DNA from: Rhizobium mayense
GTDB lineage: Bacteria; Pseudomonadota; Alphaproteobacteria; Rhizobiales; Rhizobiaceae
Assembly (NCBI RefSeq): GCF_030272705.1
Contig: NZ_JARFYM010000032.1
Location: forward strand, 17,468 to 81,467
Reading direction: 5' to 3'
DNA: 64,000 nt
How positions within the stretch are numbered: position 1 is the stretch's first letter; every line of letters begins with the position of its first letter. Below, in pieces: positions 16,947 to 27,102 of this stretch. Position numbers and translations under genes: made by a program. Below the pieces are notes generated by a model. It was not told where the DNA came from, did not search any database, and was given only the letters and a program-made list of their open reading frames with translations.

Positions 16947-18329
16947 TTATCGCCGTAGAACGATCATCTTTTCCTCAGACATATCCTTCATGGTCCAGGG
17001 AATGCCGCCCACGCCATAGCCAGACTCCTTGCGGCCGGCGAATGGCATCCAGTCTGTCCTGAACGCCGTATGGTCGTTGATCATGACGGCGGAGGCTTCC
17101 AATCTTTGCGCAGCCGTCAGGGCGGGTCCGATATCCTGCGCAAAAACGCTTGCCTGGAAGGACCATCGGACTCCGTTCGCTGCTTCGATGGCGGAACCGA
17201 AGTCCTCGTAGGCGTAGACACAGACCACGGGCCCGAACACCTCGAGCTGCGAGACCTTCGCCTCGGGCGGCGGATTCAGCAAGATGGACGGCTTCAGCGT
17301 CGTTTCCGAGAGATGTCCGCCGCCGATCACGCGGGCCCCGGCAGTGGTCGCCTCGTCGATCCATTCGGTGACCCTGCTCGCTTCGCGCGGATGGATGAGC
17401 GGTCCGACCTCGGTATGGGGAAGTAGCGGATCGCCAACCCGAAGTGCGCCCACACGCGCCGAGAGGAGCTCGACAAATTCATCGAAACGCGCACGGTCGA
17501 CGAAAATGCGTTGGGTGGAAACGCATACCTGGCCGGCGTGATAATAGGCGCCCTTCGTGATCGGCTCGATAATCGTCCCGATATCGGCGCTGCCATGGAT
17601 CAACACCGGAGCTGCGCCTCCGTGTTCCAGCGCACATCGCGTGCCGGGGGGAAGCTTGCTCCTGAGATACCATCCGACTTTCGCCGATCCGATAAAGCTG
17701 AGGAATCTCACGCGCGGATCGGTCGCGAGTTTCTCCGCCAGCAGGTTGTCGTCGGTGATGAGCGTCTGACACCAGCGTTCTTCCAGTCCGGCTTCGCGGA
17801 ACAGCGCCACGAGAGCGAGGCAGCTCAGGGGTGTCGCAGCCGCCGGTTTTATGATGACGGGGCATCCGACCGCTATGGCAGGTGCAATTTGGTGGACGAT
17901 CAGGTTCACGGGATGGTTGAATGCGGAAATCGCGGCCACGACGCCGATGGGCTCCTTCGTCGTAAAAGCCCATCTGCCTTCGCTTGCCGGCGTCAGCCCC
18001 ATCGGGATTTCTTTGCCGGCGAAGTTCCTTAGCTCGTCGGCGGCGTTGCGAAGGCCGTCGGCAGCTCTCGCGACTTCGACCGCGGCATCCGGATAGGGTT
18101 TACCTCCTTCCAGCGCGATCTGCTTCGCGAAGGTTTCTGCCCGCGCGTTTAGAAGGTCGGCAACCTTCCGGAGGATGGCGACACGCTCATATGTCTTGAG
18201 CCAGCCGTCCCGGTCTTTGAACGCTGCAGCCGCTATCGCAATCTTGGTCGCGAGCGCCGGCGCATCGTCCATAGGTATTTCACGCACGGGCGAACGGTCG
18301 AAGGCTTGAAATACGGTCAAAGTGCTCAT
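16947..18329 (-). CDS. NAD(P)-dependent aldehyde dehydrogenase
   Basis: A 460-residue ALDH with the active-site set in place: Asn138 in SAFNHP, Lys161 in IIKPAAATP, general base Glu235 in ALEHGG (usually LELGG), and nucleophile Cys269 in HAGQVCVSTQRI. The C-terminal EVFGPVVCVY and FGSAIEAAN blocks are also present. It oxidises an aldehyde to an acid, or to a thioester if CoA is used. It overlaps the upstream acetolactate-synthase-like gene by 4 nt, so the two form an operon. The likely role is to remove an aldehyde made by, or feeding, the ThDP enzyme; the substrate is not known. Confidence 0.92.
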   Translation of the reverse strand: MSTLTVFQAFDRSPVREIPMDDAPALATKIAIAAAAFKDRDGWLKTYERVAILRKVADLLNARAETFAKQIALEGGKPYPDAAVEVARAADGLRNAADELRNFAGKEIPMGLTPASEGRWAFTTKEPIGVVAAISAFNHPVNLIVHQIAPAIAVGCPVIIKPAAATPLSCLALVALFREAGLEERWCQTLITDDNLLAEKLATDPRVRFLSFIGSAKVGWYLRSKLPPGTRCALEHGGAAPVLIHGSADIGTIIEPITKGAYYHAGQVCVSTQRIFVDRARFDEFVELLSARVGALRVGDPLLPHTEVGPLIHPREASRVTEWIDEATTAGARVIGGGHLSETTLKPSILLNPPPEAKVSQLEVFGPVVCVYAYEDFGSAIEAANGVRWSFQASVFAQDIGPALTAAQRLEASAVMINDHTAFRTDWMPFAGRKESGYGVGGIPWTMKDMSEEKMIVLRR

Positions 18330-19978
18330 GCTGTCTGCTCCGGCAAAACGGGAAGTCTCTTGCTTAGTTCGTCAACGAGGACGCGCTTATTCTCGGAATA
18401 ATCGACTGGGACCACGACGAGATGAACCCCGCCTTCTAGGAACGCCTGCTCCAGTGTGGGAACGAAGTGATCGATGCGTTCCACGCGATGGCCCTTGGCC
18501 CCATAGGCTTCGGCATAGGTCACGAAGTCGGGGTTTCCGAAAGTCATGCCGTAATCCGGGAATTCGTCGACCGCCTGCTTCCAGCGGATCATCCCATATG
18601 CACTGTCTTCCAGCACCAGAATGACAAGGTTGAGCTTGAGGCGAACCGCCGTTTCGAGTTCCTGGCTGTTCATCATGAAGCCTCCATCCCCGCAGACCGC
18701 CAGCACCCTGCGATGCGGATAGAGCAGAGCGGCCGTCATGGCAGATGGAAGGCCCGCACCCATGGTGGCGAGCGCATTGTCCAGTAGCAGCGTATTCGCA
18801 ACTTGCGTCCTGTAGTTCCGGGCAAACCAGATTTTATACATGCCGTTGTCGAGTGCCACGATGCCATCGGGCGGTATGACGGTGCGAACGTCATGGACGA
18901 TCCGCTGCGGTGTGAAACGATCTTCCTCCGCGCGTGCGGCGACTCTTGCCAGGATTCCTGAGCGCAGCGGCAGAAGGGCTTTCGCGTCTGGAAGCTGCCC
19001 TTCAAGCCTGTCGGCGAGCAGCTTCAGCGAGGGACCGATATCGCCGATAACCTCCGTTTGCGGGAAATAGACCTGCTCAACCGTTGCCGGCTGATATCCG
19101 ACGTGGACCACCTGAGGACCGGTTTTTCCCATGATGAACGGCGGCTTCTCGATGGTATCGTGGCCGATCGTCACGATCAGATCCGCCCGCTCGATCGCTT
19201 CATGGACGTAATCGCGTTCGGAAAGCGCTGCCGTACCGATATAGAGTTCGGTGCCGCCGGATACCGTGCCCTTGCCCATTTGTGTGGTGAAATAGGGGAT
19301 CCCGGTCCTGATGACGAAATTGGCCAGATCCGATGTTGAACGCGGCCGGGAGGCGGCAGCGCCGAGCATGATGAGCGGCCGTTTCGCATGCCGGATCAAC
19401 TCGGCCGCCCGATCCAGTGCGTCCGCATTCGCGACGGGCAGCTCTACAGGATGAGGCGGCACCATCGGGACCGGTGCGCTTTCCTCGGTGGCGATATCCT
19501 CCGGCAGCTCCAAATGGACAGGTCCCGGCCGTTCCTCCTGCGCAATCCTGAACGCCTCGCGCACCAGCGTCGGTATGATCGACGGCGAAACGATCTGGCG
19601 GGAAAGCTTGGTCAGCGGTCTCATGCTGGCTACGACATCGACGACCTGGAAGCGCGCCTGGCGCGAAGACAGAACGCCCTTTTGCCCGGTGATCATAATC
19701 ATCGGCATGGCGCCCAAGAGAGCGTAGGCAGCACCTGTCGAGAGATTGAGCGCGCCGGGGCCGAGGGTGGAAATGCACACGCCGGGCTTTCCTGTCAGTC
19801 GGCCGTAGGTCGCGGCCATGAAAGCGGCAGCCTGTTCGTGTCTGGTCAGCACAAGCTCGATCGAGGATGTCCGGATCGCCTCCACGACGTCGAGGTTCTC
19901 TTCTCCGGGAATGCCGAATATGCGTTCGACCCCTTCATTTTCCAACGCGGCGACAAGAAGTTCCGATCCTTTGGGCAT
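18326..19978 (-). CDS. Acetolactate synthase large subunit-like ThDP enzyme
   Basis: A 550-residue thiamine-diphosphate enzyme of the acetohydroxyacid synthase family. The N-terminal Pyr domain carries FGIPGEENLD with the catalytic Glu, then TRHEQAAAFMAATYGRLTG. A central domain follows, and a C-terminal PP domain with CGDGGFMMNSQELET, where the metal-binding Asn position reads Asp (LEDSAYGMI). There is no small regulatory subunit next door. It is therefore probably a catabolic or specialised enzyme rather than the biosynthetic IlvBH. It heads a two-gene operon with the aldehyde dehydrogenase. Confidence 0.9.
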   Translation of the reverse strand: MPKGSELLVAALENEGVERIFGIPGEENLDVVEAIRTSSIELVLTRHEQAAAFMAATYGRLTGKPGVCISTLGPGALNLSTGAAYALLGAMPMIMITGQKGVLSSRQARFQVVDVVASMRPLTKLSRQIVSPSIIPTLVREAFRIAQEERPGPVHLELPEDIATEESAPVPMVPPHPVELPVANADALDRAAELIRHAKRPLIMLGAAASRPRSTSDLANFVIRTGIPYFTTQMGKGTVSGGTELYIGTAALSERDYVHEAIERADLIVTIGHDTIEKPPFIMGKTGPQVVHVGYQPATVEQVYFPQTEVIGDIGPSLKLLADRLEGQLPDAKALLPLRSGILARVAARAEEDRFTPQRIVHDVRTVIPPDGIVALDNGMYKIWFARNYRTQVANTLLLDNALATMGAGLPSAMTAALLYPHRRVLAVCGDGGFMMNSQELETAVRLKLNLVILVLEDSAYGMIRWKQAVDEFPDYGMTFGNPDFVTYAEAYGAKGHRVERIDHFVPTLEQAFLEGGVHLVVVPVDYSENKRVLVDELSKRLPVLPEQTA

Positions 19979-20493
19979 GCCGATCTCCGAATGGTTGGTC
20001 AGTCATCATCCATGCCCGCACCTGCCGGGCAAGGCCTTTGTTGGCGGCGCAACCGTTGGGCCGGAAAGCTGGTAGCCTCCGTCTCACGATACGGAGGGGA
20101 GCCCAACCAACCAAGCCGATGCGGCTGCATAAGCGACTACGCTATTGAAGCGAAAGGACACCGGCGACGCAATTTTTCGTCACCATGGCATTGGAGCGCC
20201 CGTCTTCAAGGTTGCCGCGGCTCTACTTGCCGGGAGAATAGCGCCGCTATCTCTTCCAGGGCAACCCAACAATGCCGTGAAACATCTGGAGGTGTAACGG
20301 CCGGAGGTGTAGCATCCGCAGGTGTAATAGTATTGAGAGTGCATTTCAGGTCGGGCTCTTTCATCGACCTCTCACACGGTTGTGGTAACAGCAGGAAGCA
20401 GGTTGTAGCTGCAGTTCGTTTCGTGGACGAACCGGGGACGAACCAGGTTGCAGCGCAAGGTTCAGATCGCGATCTCAACACGGAGGAATTTCC
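19979..20493. other. Long divergent intergenic region with a short tandem repeat
   Basis: A 515-bp gap between the ALS-like gene (leftward) and the DUF1269 gene (rightward). Around 20289-20333 three imperfect 15-bp units follow each other, sharing the core AGGTGTA (GGAGGTGTAACGGCC, GGAGGTGTAGCATCC, GCAGGTGTAATAGTA). Read on the minus strand they give a Pro/Thr-rich 52-codon frame (20206-20364) whose ribosome site is too close to the ATG. I leave its status open. Confidence 0.4.
20289..20333. repeat. Three imperfect 15-bp tandem units
   Basis: The units share G(G/C)AGGTGTA followed by a variable 6-bp tail. The 15-bp period is a multiple of three and fits either a short coding repeat (T-P-P-A-V type on the minus strand) or spaced regulator sites. 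No function can be assigned. Confidence 0.45.
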
Positions 20494-21027
20494 ATGTCAG
20501 AACTCGTAGTGCTCGGCTTCGATGACGTAAACAAGGCCGATACGATCCTCAACAGACTGTCACAGCTTGAGAAGGAATACCTCATCGATCTCGAGGATGC
20601 CGTGGTCGTCGTACGCGACGGCGCAGGCAAGGTTCGCCTCAAGCAGAGCGTGAACCTAGCCGCTGCAGGCGCGACGCGTGGTGGTCTTTCCGGCGCGTTG
20701 TGGGGCGCGCTCGTGGGCTTGCTGTTTCTCAACCCGCTGGCCGGGATGGTGCTTGGCGGCGCCTTCGGAGCGGGGTCCGGGGCGCTCGCTGGGTCGATCA
20801 CCGACTACGGCATCAATGACGATCTGATCAAGAAGCTGGCTGAAACGATTCCGGCCAACAGCTCCGCGCTTTTCCTGCTGGTACGCAAGGTCCAGCCGGA
20901 AAAGGTGCTTGAGGAGTTCAAGGGCGAGCATGCACGCATCTTGCGCTCGTCGCTATCGCCAGAGCAGGAGCGAAGGCTTCAGGACGCACTCGCCACGGGC
21001 ACGGTTCAAGCATCGCCGGCCAGCTGA
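20494..21027 (+). CDS. DUF1269 membrane protein
   Basis: A 177-residue protein typical of DUF1269. The N-terminal segment SELVVLGFDDVNKAD starts a small alpha/beta domain with DLEDAVVVVRD. A central glycine-rich pair of membrane helices follows (ALWGALVGLLFLNPLAGMV, then a Gly/Ala-rich helix), and a C-terminal cytoplasmic part with NSSALFLLVRKV. CGGAGG lies before the ATG. The family is widespread, often near stress genes, and of unknown function. It stands alone and is followed by a perfect hairpin terminator. Confidence 0.9.
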   Translation: MSELVVLGFDDVNKADTILNRLSQLEKEYLIDLEDAVVVVRDGAGKVRLKQSVNLAAAGATRGGLSGALWGALVGLLFLNPLAGMVLGGAFGAGSGALAGSITDYGINDDLIKKLAETIPANSSALFLLVRKVQPEKVLEEFKGEHARILRSSLSPEQERRLQDALATGTVQASPAS

Positions 21028-21055
21028 CGGGGCAGACAATCTTTGCACACACCTC

Positions 21056-21096
21056 AGTCGGGCGCGGCCGAAACCCAGCCGCGCCCGACTAGTTTT
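21056..21096 (+). terminator. Hairpin terminator between DUF1269 gene and katG
   Basis: A perfect 13-bp GC-rich inverted repeat (AGTCGGGCGCGGC, 21056-21068, and its complement 21078-21090) with a 9-nt loop, followed on the plus strand by AGTTTT. It lies between convergent genes. The T-run favours termination of the plus-strand gene, and the stem could also stop katG transcripts. Confidence 0.8.
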
Positions 21097-21105
21097 CCAT
21101 GCGGA

Positions 21106-23304
<2,199 letters not shown>

Positions 23305-23636
23305 ATTTCTCTCCCTCGTAGTTACTTGAATTGAGCCGTCCAGAGTAAAGTCATCTTGTATCCTCTGGAAAGCGACCCGGTTTCGTGGCCAGCGCGATGA
23401 CGACATGCCAGATACATGGAATATCCTCGTTGTTTCGGGCCTTCTTCGCAGCTGGCTGTCCTGAAGCAGCCTGGGGTGCCGGCGTTCTGGATAGTCTGGG
23501 CGTCAATGAGCGGCACGTTGCCGGCGGTCATTGTATGGACCAAATGTGACAACACCTCATTTCCGTCGATGTATCATACCCAAGCTGCTTCATTAATTTA
23601 AGTTGGATTTACTGATTGCGGCGATAAGGTGGAGTT
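23305..23636. promoter_or_regulatory. katG-oxyR divergent control region
   Basis: A 332-bp region between divergent katG and oxyR. By analogy with other OxyR-controlled loci it should contain OxyR sites overlapping both promoters. I could not identify a convincing ATAG-N7-CTAT repeat by eye. The 100 bp before oxyR is AT-rich, as expected of promoter DNA. Confidence 0.5.
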
Positions 23637-24575
23637 ATGACGAACTTGACACTCAAGCAGCTTCGCTATTTCGAGGCTTTGGCACGGCACGGTCACTTCG
23701 GACGCGCGGCGGATGTCTGCGCGATCTCCCAGCCTGCTTTGTCGATGCAAATCAAGGAATTGGAAGAATCGCTGGGCACGGAGCTCTTCGAAAGAGGCAT
23801 GCGCCAGGTGCGGCTAACCAGCTTCGGAGAAGCCTTTGCACTACGTGTCCGCGACATCCTGCGCTCGGTCGATGAACTCGGAGATCTGGCGCGCGCCTCG
23901 CAGGATCGGCTCGTGGGGCGGCTGCGAATAGGCGTCATCCCGACGATCGCACCCTATTTTCTGCCTCAGATCATCGCCAATCTTACCCGCATGCATGACG
24001 GGCTTGATATCCACATACGAGAGACGCTGACCTCCAGGCTGGTGCAGGAGCTGACAGACGGCCGGCTTGACGCGGCCATTGTTGCATTGCCGGTATCCGA
24101 ACCCTCGCTGACCGAGGTTGCGCTGTTTTCGGAGAATTTCGTGCTGGTCCGGCCCAGCGAGGACGAGGGCAAGCCGGTACCCAATCGCGAAGCGCTCCGC
24201 GAAATGAGGCTGCTTCTGCTGGAAGAAGGACATTGTTTTCGCGATCAAGCTTTGTCTTTTTGCAATATGCGCTCGATGCTTCCGCGAGAACTGCTGGACG
24301 GCAGCTCTCTCTCTACCCTGGTTCAGATGGTCAGCGCCGGTATTGGCGTCACCTTGATTCCGGAAATGGCTGTATCGGTGGAAACGCGCTCGGCATCGGT
24401 GTCTGTTGCTCGCTTCAATACGCCCCAACCCTCGCGAACAATTGGGATGATCTGGCGCAGGACAAGCCCCTTGGCCAAACAGTTCCTTGAGATTTCCGAA
24501 ATCGTTCGTCAGTCAGCCGATGCGATGCGCGAGCAACATGATCTGATACCTTCGTCGCTACAACTGAGCGGCTAA
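23637..24575 (+). CDS. oxyR: Hydrogen peroxide-sensing LysR-type regulator OxyR
   Basis: A 312-residue LysR protein. The helix-turn-helix lies in residues 5-65 (LTLKQLRYFEALARHGHFGRA, split here by the turn, then SQPALSMQIKELE). The regulatory domain holds Cys200 and Cys209 in LLEEGHC and DQALSFC, matching the peroxide-sensing disulphide pair Cys199/Cys208 of E. coli OxyR and its 9-residue spacing. That pair, plus the divergent katG, makes OxyR the best call. GGTGGAG lies before the ATG. Confidence 0.95.
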   Translation: MTNLTLKQLRYFEALARHGHFGRAADVCAISQPALSMQIKELEESLGTELFERGMRQVRLTSFGEAFALRVRDILRSVDELGDLARASQDRLVGRLRIGVIPTIAPYFLPQIIANLTRMHDGLDIHIRETLTSRLVQELTDGRLDAAIVALPVSEPSLTEVALFSENFVLVRPSEDEGKPVPNREALREMRLLLLEEGHCFRDQALSFCNMRSMLPRELLDGSSLSTLVQMVSAGIGVTLIPEMAVSVETRSASVSVARFNTPQPSRTIGMIWRRTSPLAKQFLEISEIVRQSADAMREQHDLIPSSLQLSG

Positions 24576-24603
24576 GAGAGGGCGGTCTTGAGGCCTGCAT
24601 GGA

Positions 24604-25200
24604 TCACCCCACGCGCTCCAGTATGATGCCGTAGTGATAGGGCGGTAGCTCCTCGACGCGAACCGTCCGAAATCCCGCAGGTTCGACCACCTTACTGACT
24701 GCGTCGTGCGACATGCGCATATCCGTCCTCGGCCCGCGCGGCTTATCGAGCACGATGGTCTGCTCCCGGGGCAGCGGATGCCAGTTGACGATCGCGAACA
24801 GGCCTCCGGGCCGCAGAACATGCCAGACCGCCCGCGCGAGGCCTGGCTGGTCGGGAACGCCATGGAACGTGTTGGCCATCAGCACATAGTCAACGCGTCC
24901 GTCAAGCAGCGATGCGATCTCACGGGCATCAGCGTTGATCCATCGGCGGACGGTCGCCCCGAGGCGCTCGACCTCGACCTTTGCCTGTTCGATCATTTCG
25001 AGATCAAGATCGAGGGCATAGATGCGGCCATCGACGAGCTTGGCGAGCGGCGCGGTGAAATAGCCATCGCCACAGCACAGGTCGAGGACGGTCATGTCAG
25101 GCCGAATGCCGAGCTGCTCCATTACCTCCGTCGGTCGGGGCCACAGTGCGGCCCACCAATCCCGGTCCGGCATAGAGGTCGAGGGGAACAGATCGTCCAT
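24604..25200 (-). CDS. Class I SAM-dependent methyltransferase
   Basis: A 198-residue methyltransferase with motif I VLDLCCGDGYFTAPLA, an acidic ribose contact in IYALDLDLEMIEQA, motif II around VDYVLMANTFHGV and a post-motif VLRPGGLFAIVNWH. The fold is complete and cytoplasmic. GAAGGAG lies 6-7 nt before the ATG. The acceptor is unknown; FHGVPDQ resembles the small-molecule and metalloid methyltransferase group. It is convergent with oxyR, separated by 28 nt, with no obvious functional link. Confidence 0.88.
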   Translation of the reverse strand: MDDLFPSTSMPDRDWWAALWPRPTEVMEQLGIRPDMTVLDLCCGDGYFTAPLAKLVDGRIYALDLDLEMIEQAKVEVERLGATVRRWINADAREIASLLDGRVDYVLMANTFHGVPDQPGLARAVWHVLRPGGLFAIVNWHPLPREQTIVLDKPRGPRTDMRMSHDAVSKVVEPAGFRTVRVEELPPYHYGIILERVG

Positions 25201-25370
25201 CGTTCTTCTCCTTCTGCGGCGACCCCCATTTGGCGTCGGCGGCAGAACCTATATCGCACCGAACCGGCTCGATGCTAGGTTCGGCCCGTTGCCATCGCAA
25301 CTCGTTCAAAGGATTGCTCGAAACCCCATCCTCAGGAGATCCGTACCCCAATGGACGCGCAGGCGTATGG

Positions 25371-26219
25371 CTACGCGGTGCGCGAACTCGATCGTTGTAC
25401 GCCGGCTTTGGTCCAGTCACATTGGAAGATCAGCACAGGTTTCGAAAAACCCTTCAGGCGCCGCCGTGTCGCACGTGTGAAGAGGTCGGCGGCGCCGTAT
25501 TCCCGAAAAATGCTCTCCGACACGAGGACCTGGTCGGTAGCGGCCGCGGCGCATAGACGCGCTGCAAGCTGAACGGTTGAGCCAAACAGATCGTTGCTGT
25601 CTTCGACTGGCTCGCCGCAATCCAATCCGATGCGTATATGAATGGGCTCGGGATTGCCTTGGTTGTAACGCTCGAATTCCTGCTGGATCGTTATGGCGCA
25701 ATCGACGGCGGCGGTGATGGAGACAAATGTCGCCATTATGCCGTCGCCGGTGTGCTTCACCTCGTGGCCTGAAGCTTGCCCAAGGCATCTGCGCACAACG
25801 GCGTCATGTGCCCTGACCAGCTCGATCGCCATGCGGTCGCCGAGGCGCGATGTCATTTCCGTCGAGCCGACAATGTCGGTGAAAAGGATCGCCCTGTGGC
25901 CTGCATCCATTTCGGCGGAGGATTGCCCGGGCGGCGTCTCCGGGTCGTGTATTCGGCCGAGAAATGCCTCGACAGCCGACAACGAAACCTCGACAACTTC
26001 GGCGGCGACGAAGCCATGCGCCTCGCGGTGCACGCATAGGGCGGTTTCCATGTCGGGGGCGTCCATGAGGCAAAATGCAGTTCCGCGCCGCTGATCGAAC
26101 CAGTATGTGAGGAATTTGACCCCGTACCGATCTTGAATGTCGAGGTCCTTGCGATGTGCTTCGGCAACGTCGGCTGCTGTGGTTCCCGAAAGATCATGCC
26201 GATCCATGAAGATAGCCAT
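25371..26219 (-). CDS. DUF4242 domain fused to a class III adenylate/guanylate cyclase
   Basis: 282 residues. Residues 1-90 form a DUF4242 (SCO4226-type, reported to bind nickel in Streptomyces) module: MAIFMDRHDLSGTTAADVAEA, with the FLTYWFDQRRGTAFCLMDAP strand pair and a conserved His/Cys pattern. Residues 108-282 form a cyclase catalytic domain: ILFTDIVGSTEM (metal Asp115), HTGDGIMATF (Asp159), then IRIGLDCGEPV and GSTVQLAARLC. No membrane segment, so it is a soluble sensor-cyclase. The start MAIFMDR has GGGGGCG upstream; the long upstream extension was dropped. Confidence 0.88.
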   Translation of the reverse strand: MAIFMDRHDLSGTTAADVAEAHRKDLDIQDRYGVKFLTYWFDQRRGTAFCLMDAPDMETALCVHREAHGFVAAEVVEVSLSAVEAFLGRIHDPETPPGQSSAEMDAGHRAILFTDIVGSTEMTSRLGDRMAIELVRAHDAVVRRCLGQASGHEVKHTGDGIMATFVSITAAVDCAITIQQEFERYNQGNPEPIHIRIGLDCGEPVEDSNDLFGSTVQLAARLCAAAATDQVLVSESIFREYGAADLFTRATRRRLKGFSKPVLIFQCDWTKAGVQRSSSRTA

Positions 26220-26758
26220 TATTCGCCCCCGCTGGAATCTTCCGCCTTTATATAAGGATATCCTAATTATAGAGCGTGGCCCAGCCCGTCCTTGGGATGG
26301 GTGCGAGCAAGTGTCCTGACGGGCATTGCCGACGGGCGGATTTTGCACGCTGATGCGACAGCATCGATAATCTTCAGCCATCATAGAGTTGCCCTCCGTC
26401 CGGGGTGAGACGGAGGGCACGGAGCATGGGCTCCATTGCGCGTTATATTGCTAGGGGGCACCTTAACGCATGAATACAATATCGTTTTGGAAGATGTTTT
26501 TATAGAGAAATATTTGGCTAGTCTTGATTAATTCATTAGGTGTGGGAAAGGTTACTGTAATTGATGGGGTTGTGCCAATTTTCTAGCATCAATTTGAGTA
26601 TTTCACTGTCCACTAGCGCGCCATTTCTGGCGTCTGGGTCCCGCCTGGGTGCCGGGCTGAACGATTCCGTCGGAGTTATAACGTCAGATTCGGCGGAAAT
26701 AGCTCGTTAGTTGCTGTTCGGATCGGCCTCTGGTTTCCGCGTCGGTCCATGCCGAGAC
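26220..26758. other. AT-rich intergenic region
   Basis: Over 500 bp without a supported gene; 26455-26600 is markedly AT-rich against its surroundings. A TTACTGTAA palindrome near 26551 resembles half of the 17-bp element found further right but lacks the GTACTT part. The cyclase promoter should lie at the left end (TATAAGGATATCC near 26250). Confidence 0.45.
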
Positions 26759-26965
26759 CTACGGACGATGGTCCGGTCCGCGCCGGATTCCGAACCACCG
26801 CCACACGGTCGGTCCGTAGATCATCGCAGCGATAAAGCTCGCTAGCATCACAAGCGCGATGCCGAGCTGCACGACGTCGTAGCGCAACGTGCCTTCGGCA
26901 ACGAACCAGCCCGCAATGACTCCTGCTATCGCGAAGGGCAGGCGGGCGAGAATGGGGAACCACAT
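26759..26965 (-). CDS. Small two-helix membrane protein
   Basis: A 68-residue protein starting MWFPILARLPFAIAGVIAGW. Two hydrophobic helices (about residues 5-24 and 33-55) are followed by a basic tail RWFGIRRGPDHRP. GGAGG is 7 nt before this ATG, which therefore beats the ATG four codons upstream. It lies about 140 nt downstream of mscS in the same direction and may share its transcript. No family recognised. Confidence 0.65.
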   Translation of the reverse strand: MWFPILARLPFAIAGVIAGWFVAEGTLRYDVVQLGIALVMLASFIAAMIYGPTVWRWFGIRRGPDHRP

Positions 26966-26979
26966 GGCGACCTCCATAG

Positions 26980-27101
26980 GCTAGAGAAGCAACAACCGCT
27001 TCGCGATCGGCCCGAGCTGATGGTACGACAGATAGGACGCGCCGACGACCAGCAGCGGAAGGCGCGGGGACGAGAACGTGCTCGATGTCGTCGGCGGCCA
27101 T
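26980..27101 (-). other. Possible frameshifted small membrane-protein gene
   Basis: Immediately after the mscS stop, ATG at 27101 opens MAADDIEHVLVP. A second frame then gives RLPLLVVGASYLSYHQLGP, ending IAKRLLLL and a stop at about 26981, just before the next gene. A single-base change in the C-rich stretch near 27065 would join them into a small one-helix protein of about 40 residues. This may be a real small gene with a frameshift, or chance. Confidence 0.3.
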
Positions 27102-27102
27102 G

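Noticed and set aside
19388..20509. 373-codon plus-strand frame opposite the ALS-like gene
   Set aside because: Mostly antisense to a clear ThDP enzyme, with shadow-like Arg/Cys/His-rich composition and no ribosome site.
26551..26567. TTACTGTAA in AT-rich DNA, half of the 17-bp element
   Set aside because: The GTACTT half is absent and no gene starts at suitable distance in that direction.
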